Part shown: positions 23,101-35,100 of the stretch, piece by piece | How positions within the stretch are numbered: the first letter of the stretch is position 1 | Layout of the letters: each line of letters opens with the position of its first letter | DNA from: Mycocentrospora acerina | Lineage: Eukaryota > Ascomycota > Dothideomycetes > Pleosporales | Assembly: GCA_022701365.1 (NCBI GenBank) | Contig: JAKUHH010000184.1 | Coordinates: forward strand, 1-64,000 | Direction: 5' to 3' | DNA: 64,000 nt | Program-made: the position numbers and the translations under genes | The notes under the pieces: model-generated | Seen by the model: only the letters and a program-made list of their open reading frames with translations | Databases searched by the model: none | What the model was told of the DNA's origin: nothing

Positions 23101-26100
23101 GATACGGGTACGTAGCATAGGTGTTTCCTGCACAACCTGCGCCCACGTAGCCTTCATTCGTTCTAAATCTACACCTGGAGACACTGGAACGATATGTTGG
23201 GCGAGATAAGCGCCCTGCTCGATGTTCGAAAGTGCCATCAGACCCTCTTGAAGAGGAGTGCAAGGATACACATCTTCTACATCCTCTGCTTCAATGTTAC
23301 AGGCTTTGGCTGCCTCAGCTACGGCATCGGACTTATTTGCTACAATAAGAGAAAATGGTGGAGGTTGATTCCAGTTGCCGCATTCTATAGACCTTGCGGT
23401 TAGCGCCAAATCGGCGAGTTTGGGGTGTAGGAAAATGTCCGCAACACTCAATTCTATACCGTCGCGGCGCGCCGATGATACTAACTTCATGGCATCGAGA
23501 GAGTCTCCACCCAGTTCTATGAAGTTGCTGTTGACGGATAATTCATCTTTGGCTTCGAATGTGGCCTGCCATAAAGCTATGATGCGACTCTCCATGTCAC
23601 TTGATTGATGTATCTCTCTGCTGACTGTACTGGCTTGTTTGTGTCCGGAAGTACTAGCTTTTGGGTTTTTGAATTTAGATTCGATATTGCGCAGCGCCTT
23701 TCGGTCAATCTTTCTCGATGCCGTCAGAGGCAGTTCTTTCAGAGGTAAAAAGATGCTGGGTATCATGAAAGTGGGCAACGACCGCGAAAGCTTCTCTTGC
23801 AATCCCTGGATCACGCTGTCTAGTTTTGTTTCAGCATCAACAGAGCTGGTACTATTGCCAAAAGCCAAAAACGCAGCTAGGATGCCCTTATTCTTCTTAC
23901 TGCCATGTTGAACTTGCACAAAGTCAACCGCAACGCCCTCAACACCTCTATCTGTCAACAGCTCGCGCAACTGATTCTCAATTTCTCCCAACTCTACGCG
24001 TTGGCCGTTGATTTTGACTTGTGTGTCTCGGCGACCCATATACTCTAAGGTCCCATCTGGGCACCAGCGCACCATATCGCCAGTCTTGTAAAATCGCTGT
24101 GCTCTAGGCAAGATATTCGCAGACTCCACAGATTCTAACCAAGCAGGCTTCTCGATGAATGCTGCTGCTGTGATATCCGGTTTGTTGATGTATCCAGAGC
24201 CCACATGAGGTCCCTCAATCAGCAGTTCTCCGATGGCACCAACAGGAGAAAGTTTGTTATGATTTTCGGGCTCTACCACCCAAGCATGACCTGAAACACA
24301 ACTACCAATATTTCTTGGACTCGAACTAGTTGTGGTGGGCATAGTCAGCGTAGAAATAACCGACGCCTCTGCCTGGCCATATGCTTGGAGGAGGGAAAGT
24401 TTAGGCGCCCATTTCGCCACGGTGTCTGCAGAAAGAGGCTCTCCACCAACAACGAGTGTTTTCAGATTGGGAACGGACTCTGGACCTTGCAGAAGATCAA
24501 CTGATGATCGCGTCAAAATGGCCCAATTGACCTCAAGTTTATTGATGCATTCAACGAGATTAGTTGCGCGTTCATCCTCAGAAATGATACAGACACAGCC
24601 GCCTGCGAGGAGGACCGTCAGGGTTTCGATAAGTGCAGCACCGTATGTGTATGAGGCAAATTGGAGGGCGGAAGTTTCGGCATCAATTTTTAATGCAGTC
24701 GTATGCCCATGTGCAGAAGATGCAAAGCTGCAATGCTCAATCACGCAGCCCTTAGGTTCACCAGTGCTACCGGACGTGAACAATGCATATGCAGGGCTAT
24801 GTGCATTGATACTGCTTTTCTCCGTTGAGTCTTCCATCGCTTGAATAGTTGATTTGTCAACCGTGATTGTAGATTCGATGAAGATGGAAGTTTTGAGTGC
24901 TGCAGACAATGACACTAGAGCAACCTTGGCTTCTAACGTCTCTATAATTTTACGAAGCCGGTCATCTGGTTGACTGGGATCCATAAGGACGAAGGCATAC
25001 CCCGCTTTGAGTATACCGAGCATGCCTATTATAGCCCAGACGGACTTTTCAGAACACATGGGAATAAACGTCTGTCCGCTGGTTCGTACTCGTTGACGCA
25101 AAGTATGTGCTACACGGTTGGAATATTTTTCTACCTCCGCATAGGTCAAGATGCCTGAAGTCGTACGGAGTGCGATGCGACCTGGGCCCTTCGAGGCCTG
25201 CTCTTCGAATAGAGTGTGAAGGCATTTTTCTACCACCACAGGGTCTTTGAAATTCCATCGACGAAGTAGAAAACGATCATCTTTGCTCACCAGATCAACT
25301 TCTCGAAGCGTCATGTTGGGTTTCGCGCTGGACAATTGGTAGAGGATATGTTCAAGCTGCCTCAACATTCGCTGCACCTGAAAAGGATGCAGAAGGATAG
25401 GATCGTGAACCGCCTGTAAACAAACTCTTTTTTTGCTAAATTCGCACGTGATGATGAGGGGATAAACGTGGAAATTGCCAACCACGTCCTCATCTAGTTT
25501 ACTGTTCAAGAAGTTGAACGCATCCGGTTCATATGTACAGTTCCCATCTTCTTCGTGCTCTATTGCTTGAAGCTGGATTAATGTACGAAATTCGCATGCT
25601 ACTTTTGCGTCGGACGATAAGCGGCGAATGTTTTGTAGGCCAGCATATTGGTGCGCGATCATCTGATTTTTCGTCTCCTGGATATTTTTAAGCAACTCTA
25701 GTACGGTCTGTGCTTCATCAAGTAGCTTAAAACGCATAGGTACAGTAGTAATCGTGGGCCCGGTCATTTCTTCGATCTGAGCCAGCGGAGCGGAGCGTCC
25801 TGAGTGAGTAACACCGAAGACGACATCCCGTGATTCGCCATATCGGCCAAGAAGAATCGCCCAGGCTGTCTGAAGCAGTGTAGCAATTGTAAAATCTGAC
25901 TTGTATTGCCTCTCTATAGAGAATTTATGCTCTACGATACTGTTGGCATTGAGGGTGTGAGTTGGGGTGACAGCAGGTGGAAACGAAGGCGCCGATGATC
26001 CCTCGAGGTACGAGACCCAGAAAGCTTCAGATGCAGAAGCATCAAGACCAGATAGCCATTTGATAAACCGATTGTAAGGTGGAGGCTTTGGTACGGGGTT

Positions 26101-29100
26101 GCCGCGATAGGCCATTGCGACGGCGTCAGCTAGTGATTGTAGCGAAACTGCATCATATATTGCGTGGTGCGCAGTAAAAACAAGGAACTTTTGCTGAACA
26201 ATGCTAAATCGAACAAGCGGGTCGCCTAGACCCATTGCAATTTTACGGTCTTGCGTGATATAATCATTCAAATCCTGGGAAATGTTTTTGTCTGCTTTGT
26301 ATTCCGGGCTGATCACGACCTGAATTAAGTCAAGTCCTTCCGGTTGAACAAATCTAGTTCGCAAGGAAGGATTAGCTCTAATGATGGAGTTCCATGCTTC
26401 CATCCACCGGTTAGCGTCATCTTGAGAATCGAGATCTATAATCCAGCGAGCGATGTAGGCCCCAGGCTGTTTCAGAGACGCGGTAAAAAGACCTTGTTGT
26501 AATGGTGTACAAGGGTACGCATCCTCGATGAACTCAACTGTGATACCTGTCTCTCTTGCTAACTTTGTAAGGAATTCGGCTTCACTGTAGTTGAATTTAA
26601 GAAGAGAGAAAGCTGCAATGTTCGCAGTTTCTCTACCATCAATGGTCTTCATCTCCAATACCATTTGAGAAAATTTCGGCTTGGTTGTAATACTGGAAAC
26701 GCTGAGAGCGAATCCTTGCTTTCGTGCGGCGCCAGATAACTTCATGGCTTTGATTGAGTCGCCACCGAGTATGACGAAGTGATCCTCAAACTCAATTGCC
26801 TCGTCAAGTTTTAATACTTCAGCCCAGCAATCTGCAAGAACCCTCTCTACCTCAGTCTCAAGGACGTGGCTTGATGTTGTTTTCGCTACTGCATCGCCTT
26901 TCTCTCGATACATACGAGCTCCAATTTGCCGTAACTTTCTCCGGTTGAGTGAGCCATTGCTGAACCGGGGAAGATTTCGAATACAAAAGATTTTTGACGG
27001 AACCATATATATGGGGACCAAATTCGGCATCTCATAGCCCATCTGGTTAACGACGCTTGTCATATCAGAATCGCTGGTCTCGACAAATCCCACCAGAAGG
27101 AACGAGTCATCATCATTATCATCTAGACGGATGGCCTCAGCGACAAATCTACAGTCTTTCAATGATGCTGCTATTCGCATATTATACTCGATATCTTCCA
27201 GTTCAATCCTGTTGCCTTGAATTTCAATCCGAGTATCCTTGCGGCTGACGATGTCTAGTGTTCCATCTGAGTTGTACTTGGCGAGATCACCAGTCTTGTA
27301 CATTCTTCTAGGGATAGTGCTATTCTCATTGGCGAATTCAGGGTAGATGAATGCGTTTTGTGTAAGTTTGCTGGTTGTGTAACCACGTGCTAGGATTGGT
27401 CCTTCTATTAGAATCTCGCCTACGACACCAAGAGGCGCCAGACGGTTGTGGTCGGAGATGTCGACAATCCAGACCAAAGATGAATTACTGCGGCCTATGT
27501 TGAGCGGGCTTGCATCTACAGATACTGCTACATTGCCAGCCGTCCAGAATGAGCATTCTGCTTGACCGTAGCCAATTGACAATTGTGAGTGAGATGACCA
27601 ATCTTCCACCAACTTCTGTGTAGCATAATCCCCTCCAAGAATGACTTTCTTAACTGAAGGTAGGCTTTGAGGGTCGATTGCTGAAGCCGCTGATGGCGTA
27701 AGGTAGAGGGCGGTTGTGCTTGTCGAACGTACGAAGTCCACAAGTTCGCCCATCGAGACTTCTTCTGAAGGAATACAAAGGCAGCCTCCAACAAACAATG
27801 TCATAAAAATATTTGCCAGCGACATGTCGAGGCTTTGATTTGAAAATTGCAGAACACGATCAGTATTTTCCACACGCGCCCATTTGGCAAACTGCTGGGA
27901 ACTGTAGCAGAACCCGCCATGTTCTATGAGAACACCTTTAGATATGCCAGTGCTTGTAGATGGGAAGGAAACGAAGGAGAGGTTATGCGGTTGCACCTTG
28001 ACTGCATCGAGTCGCTTCCGGTGTTCCTCGACTATTAGAGCGCGAAGGTCATGCATGAAAGATGAAGTCACAATGGTAATGGTGCTGACAAGACCATCAA
28101 GGCGAGCTGCTTGGGTTGGCGAGGCAATCAAGAGCTTCGGACTCACTTCTTCCATGATCATGCCAAGAAGATCATGTGGCTGCTTTGTATCTAGGAGTAC
28201 AGAAGCTCCTCCTGCCTTGAGAATAGCGAGAATGCAGACAGGGTACCACTTTGATCTTTCAAAACACAACGCTACGGTGTCCTCCACATGTAAACCCTTG
28301 GTGAGTAGAAATGAGGCCAGAACGGTTGACCACTCATCTAACTCATTGTACGTCATTTCTCCGTCCCATGCCAATATTGCGGGAGCTTCAGGTCGTTGCT
28401 GAGAAGTTTTGTGTACAAGTTGATGAACCGTGCAGTTCCTTTGTCCTTCATCCCCAAGCGGCATATTCCAGGCTGAAATCTGGGCTTCATCATGTTGGCT
28501 AAGAAAATTAAGCTCTTGGATGGAAATCTCACGGCACTCTTCGCGGCAGAGCTGATTGACTAGATGGACAAATTGCATCATCAAACACCATGTCTGACTC
28601 GAGTCCAGCACGGCAGGGTCATGCTTCATCGATACTTCAACGGGTCCTAAGACCGACAGGCTGCAACTGACAACGAGCGGGTACGCGATCGAGTTACCAA
28701 GGTCCAACACTACCATGTCGTGGTCATATGGCAGGTCGATTAATGCCTTATTTGCGTACGGTTGGATAATGAAGATATTTCGAAAAGTACACGCGCGCTT
28801 GGCATCTTCTCCCAGCGCTTGTATATTTTGTAATCCCATAGATTCATAAGGGATCATTGAAGTTGAATCATTCTGTATTTGTTGCAAGAAATCTGAAACG
28901 TTTTGGCGCTTGTTAAAAATTACGCGGACTGGCACTGATGTGATAGTAGGTGCTGCCATAGTCTCAATACCAGGAAGCGATTCATTGCGTCCAGCCACGG
29001 TCGCGCCGAAAATAACATCTGTACTGTCCGAGTACGTGGAAATTACGAGCGCCCAGGCAGCACGTAGGAGAGTGGCGAAAGAAACCTCGCAGCTGGGATA

Positions 29101-32100
29101 CATTTCAGCTTGCATCTGATAAGAGATTGTCTGGTCGGTGCCTGTCATCTTGCGCTCGAGAGGAAATTCAGATTCGGGTGCCTTATCCAGGTAGGCTTTC
29201 CAATACTCGGCAGTGCCCACTCCATTTATGATCCCCTGTTGATGCTTGATAAACTGGGAAAATTTGCAGGGAGTAAGGTTGTTACTAAGTCCCTCATAAT
29301 TTAAGTGCAATTGCTTGAAGATGAGAGGTAAAGACCAGCCGTCGTAAACCGAGTGATGAGCATGCCAAATTAAATACTTCTTTTGCGATACTGCATCCTC
29401 GACGATCCCTACCCTTGTCAGTGGCGTGGCGGTACCTACAGCCATTGATTCGTTCTCTGCCAAATAGTCGTCAAGGCTTGAGGAGTAACCCCAGTGCACA
29501 CACTCACGGAGTACTACCTGCATTGTTTGTAAGGGCCGGCTACGCACAATCTGGACTATTCTGGTTCGAACGACTGGAATCTGCTCGGAGGTTTTTTCCC
29601 ATGCAATTCGAAGCCGTTGTATGTCAACATTGGTAGTGAGTGTAAGAATGTGTGCTACTATATTGGCCTGCGGATGCTTGGAGGACTGGATTAAAAACCC
29701 ATCTTGAAGTGGAGTAGTAGGATATATATCTTCGATAAGGCCTTTAGATAAGCCACATGCTTCTGCTACTTCATCAATGACTTCTTCAGGACTGTCGCCG
29801 AGAAGTTCAAATGGTTGTGTGTTCTGAGAAGAGTCATCAGGTTGAGTTTCTATATGAAGTGCCATCTTGCAAAGTTCGGGGTTACGTAGTACTGTAGCTA
29901 CTGTCAATGATAAATGCTTCTTCCGTGCGGCAGACACCAACTTCATGGCATTAATCGAGTCCCCACCAAGGTTGAAAAAATTGTCGTTTGCACTAATGCG
30001 GGATAATGGGAGATTCAAAACTTGGCTCCATAATTGTTGCAGGGCGATTTCCATAAGACTTTGCGGCTGCTGCTTAGCAGTTCCATTGGATTGAGCGCTC
30101 TGAATGTGCTCTAGTGCCATAGAGGCACCGATAGAACGAAGTTCTTTCCGATTGGTTTTCCCAGAGGATATCGTTTGGGGGATATGTTGTAGAGAAAATA
30201 TTGCAGACGGTACCATGTAGCCTGGGAGTCTGCTTGGTAATTTGGACTCTAGCAGTTCTTTTGTTGAGGAATAGTCATTGGCTGGGCATTCAACAAAAAG
30301 GACAAGTAGCGGCTGATACTCATCTCCTGCGGGAGTGACAATTTCAGCTGCTACAGCCATAGCTTGATGAAGTATCTCGGACGCATGATATTCGACCTCG
30401 GACAACTCCAGACGCTGGCCTCGAATCTTTGCTTGCGTATCGATACGTCCAAGAATCCGGATTCCACCATCTGCTTCGTAGCGCGCAAGGTCACCTGTAC
30501 GATAAAAGCGTATCGCAGCTGGCTCTTGTTCTTCTTCCGAATAGAATGGCGTTCGAACGACAAAAGCTTCAGCAGTCTTCGCCTCCAGTCCAAGATAGCC
30601 TCGAGCAACGCTAGGACCCTCTAGCCACAACTCACCTACGGCGCCAACAGGAGCAAGACGCCTTGAGTTTGTCAAATCCACGATCCAAGTTTTGCAGCAA
30701 ATAGTGCGTCCAATGCTTGAGGGTTCCGTGGAGATCTTCATAGCTGGGTTGACGACAGCAACTACAGCAACCTCTGTAGGTCCATAAGCGTTGCTAAGGC
30801 AGACTGCCGGGGCCCAGGTCAACACATCCTGGCGACGGAGAGCTTCTCCGCCCAAGATGACATGTTTCATACAGGGGATATCAGAGGGCTGCAGTAGGGA
30901 AATCGTAGTAGGGGTCATAAACATCAAGTTAGCCTTAAAGTGGTTAATAGCGGCTGTCACGTCGTTAACGCGTTGTTCTTCCGAAATTTGGCACACGCAG
31001 CCTCCGACAGTCAGGGTACTCCAGATTTCCATAACACTAGCATCAAAAGTATATGCACCAAACTGGAGTATGCGCGAGTGGGGCCCCATAGTAAATGCAG
31101 CAGTGTAGCCAGCCGAGCTGGAGAGAAACTGACCGTGTTCGATGATGATACCTTTCGGCTGTCCTGTGGATCCAGACGTATAGATGACATAGGCAGCATT
31201 GTTGGGAAGTGCCCCCGAGTCAACAGGCTTCGTAGGAATGGGCAGCGACGCAACAAGAGCAGGAGATACAACGGCTTGGGTCATGTAATCACCGAGAAGA
31301 TGCTCGTATGTGGGCGAGGTGAGAACAAGGTTAGCGTTGGCATCGGCCAGTTGATATTGCAGACGAGCGATGGGAGTCTGGGGAGATAATGGAACGTAGG
31401 CACCACCAGCGATGAGAACACCCAGCATAGCAACAATAGCCCACATGGATTTTTCCATGATGATCGGTACCATGATCTCTGGGCCGACTTGATACTGGCT
31501 CTTGAGGTGAGCTGCCAACCGCGAGGCTGCGCTCTGCAGTTCACTATAGGTGAGGCGGCCATCCCAGGCGTCGATGGCGATTTGGTGGGGATGTTGGTGA
31601 GCATAATCGCTGATCACAGAGTGGATGCAAGCGTCCCAGGGCGTGCGTGATTGGCAGTTCCAAGAGCGAATAGCGGTCGCGTCCCTCTCGCTGAGCGCGT
31701 CCAGGCGCGCAAGGGGGACATGAGGAGTCAGTACCAGCGCATCAATGACGGCGGCAAAAGTGGCAGCGATGTTGATGGTGTGCGACGGGGCAACGCGTGA
31801 AGTGCGACATGCAAGTGAGAGAGCGAAGTACGTGTTGCTGAAGAAGCAGGCAACGGCAACGGCAAACTCTGCTGTGTTTGTCTGACGTAGCCCTCGAGCC
31901 GCCAAACTTGCTATGGAGCTTCCGCTTTCACTTCCATGATCATGTCGTTGCACAGATATCATGGTATCAAATAGGCCGTCTGGACCCGCGACCCCCAGCG
32001 CATGTTGCACATCTAGCAGGGGGCATGTTGTATGTGGCATCGCCTCCAGGCCGTCGGACTGCACAAGTTGCACTAGCTGTGCGCCCGTCACCTCGTCCGT

Positions 32101-35100
32101 CACGTGTGGTGCACACACAGCGACGCTCGCTACAGCGCCCACCATGTCCTCAATGCCCGCCACGTCGACATCGCGGCCGCTGCACGCATAACCAAAGCAC
32201 GGCCGCTCGCTCCCTGTGTACCGACGCAGCACAATGGCCCACGCTGTCTTTATGAAGTCCGCCATGGTCACCTCTTGCGCGCGACAAAAGAGGGCAAGCG
32301 CCCCTGCCGGCGTCTGCACTGGGACGACAACCTCACGCACTTCTTCGATGCCGTCGTAACCGTCACTCAGCAGTGGCAGCGTGCATGCCTCCACCTGGGC
32401 AAGCTGCTGCTTCCAGAATTCCAGCGCCTCTGCCTGCTCGATCTCCATGATGTGTGCTACGTACTCACTGTACTGATGGCATGGCACGCCTTCTAGGAGT
32501 CCATCGTAAGCAGACTCGAGGTCGCGTAGCAGTGGAACAAATGAGCCTCCATCAATCAGGACGTGATTGATGTCCAGTCGAAGCACTGCCTTTGTCCCGG
32601 ACGTTTTGCTCATCAACATTCGATGCTCTGGGCGCCCGGCTGTCCATTTGGCCACCTCCACATCTTCAACATTGTAGCTGCACTCATCTATGACAGCCTG
32701 CACCTTGGAAATCACCACCTGGTCGAACATGCCATCGTCTCGGCAGCTTTCAACAATAATAGTCCGTAGCGTTGCGTGCCTATCAACAACAGCCTGCCAC
32801 GCTACACCGATCTTGCCCAGATCGATACAGGTTTCTTTGTCCTTTGAGCGGACCTCAAAATAGAATTGGCAATCGTACAAGCCCCTCCCGCTGACTCTGC
32901 TGACCATGATGCCCTGCTGCATCGGTGTGCACGGGTAAATATTCTCAATCATGGACACTTCACTGATCCCAATTTGTTGTTGCACCGAGCGCACAAACTC
33001 CTGGGCGCGCGATGGTGGCACCTTGAGCAGCGGGTACCTACGAGCTGGTTTTCCATAACCCATCATTGCAGCTTCAGAGAGCTCCGTCACTATTTGGTTA
33101 ATGGCCCTCCTAGACGCGTTTATCCATTCAGTTAAACGTTCTTTGTGCTTCATGCGGGAGTTGTACACAAATGAAACTACCACTTGATTGCTTCTGATAC
33201 TCCCGAAGACGTCAATCACGCCAAATTGCTGCATTGATGGACCTATGTCATCGAGCTTCAGAAACCCGATATCGTCCACTTCCTGAAAAAAGGTGTGTGC
33301 TTCGTCGATTTGCTGATACATATCCGCAAAGTTGAATGTGATTTCCATGTCGTCATGAAAATGCCGCTGCTTATGACTGCCTAATGACTTTGATGAAATA
33401 TAGGGAACTCCGCTAGCAGCGATGCGCTCCCGAGCATCCTGAGTATCAATGAGGGTAATCATTGGGTTTTTTTCATCTAATACAGATACACGTATAGGCG
33501 TAATAGTGCTAAAGCACGACACTGTCGTAGAGAGGTCGATGTTGCTATTGAGAATCTCTCTTCCGTCCCCCTTAACATAGAATGCTGGTACTTGTCGCTC
33601 CGGGAATGCTTTTCTGAAGCCATGTATCACACCAGCAAGCAATATGTCTGCAATACTTGTTCCAAATTCCGGCCTCTCCGCACCAGCCATCATAAGTGCT
33701 GCAATATTCGTGTCGAGAGAAAGAGTCTCCGTTGCGACGTCTGCCCACGCATTCTTTTTTCCCTCTAATCCCCAGAATTCCATATCTGAGGTGGACAAGT
33801 TGTAGGGCAAGCATGTCTCACTTGTTACGAGCTTTTTAGTGTATGTTTCCTGCTCTTTCACCCATTTCTGGAACGAGTGTGATGCTGAGAGATTGATCAT
33901 CCCAGACCTAAGGAACTTCTCAATCTGTTGTAACATTACTTGGAACGAGACCTGGTCCGTTACTAGATGATGGCAACATACAAACAAAAAGTCTTCCCCA
34001 TCCACTTTCATGAGCTCAGCACGTACCAAAGGTCCGTCCTTAATGTCAAGGCTTCTTTGGCTCTTGCAGATGATCGGTTTCATGTCCTTCATGTCGGTAA
34101 TGTTATGAAAACCCACACCAAGGGAATCATCGACGTCATTCGTGATGCTCTGGAACCACTGACCATTTTTTTCCTTGAAAAACCGTGCCCGCAGCATTGC
34201 ATGGTGGCCTATAACATCTTTGAATGCCGCCAAAAGCGCTTCTGGCGTTACACTCTTTGTAATTCTTAGCAACTTATTATTGTTGTAATAGTTCTCCCCC
34301 TCGGGAGCCATGTCGAAAAAAAGCTGCTGCATAGCTGAGAGCTTGAAGGGAGTAAACAGCTCTTCCTTGTATCGCTCCACTGCGGTTGGCAGCGATACCT
34401 CTTGTTCCAGGCCGACTGCTATTCTTTCAATAGTCTTCTCTTGAAGGATGCGTTGGACAACAAGTTTGAAGCCAAAACCTTTTGCCTGAGAAACGACTTG
34501 CATTGCAGTGATGGAGTCACCACCAAGGCTTTGGAAAGTTTTCTTCAATCCTATCACTTCCATTGGAAGATTTAACACACTGCTCCATACGGTGCGGAGA
34601 GCCTCTTCTGTTGAAGTTGCCTCACGCTCAGCTGTAGATAGTCTATTTTCTGCAAACAGTGTTGCACCCAACGATTGAAGCTTCTTCCGGTCGATCTTAC
34701 CATTCAAGGTCGTGGGGATGCTGTCAATAGCGAAATACATGGTTGGGATCATAAAATCTGGCAACCCCTTCCTAGCTCGCCTTTCAACACCTTCCATTCT
34801 GGTTTCAACGCGTCTTTGTGCTTCAACCTTATTTGCACAGTCATCAATGGATGAAACAAATGCGATAAGAATAGGTCTTTCAGACGTAGATTTTACCAGT
34901 TCCACCACGAAATTTTCATTAGGATTCAAACACTGTTGAAATTGGTGCTCAATCTCACCGAGTTCCGTTCGTTGGCCGTTCAATTTCACTTGAAGGTCTT
35001 TACGTCCCAAAAAGATAAGTGATCCTCCCTGGTCGCGGTAGCAGAGATCACCTGTTTTGTAGAAATTATGGGGCCCCTGCTCTTGCGAATATATCTTTTG

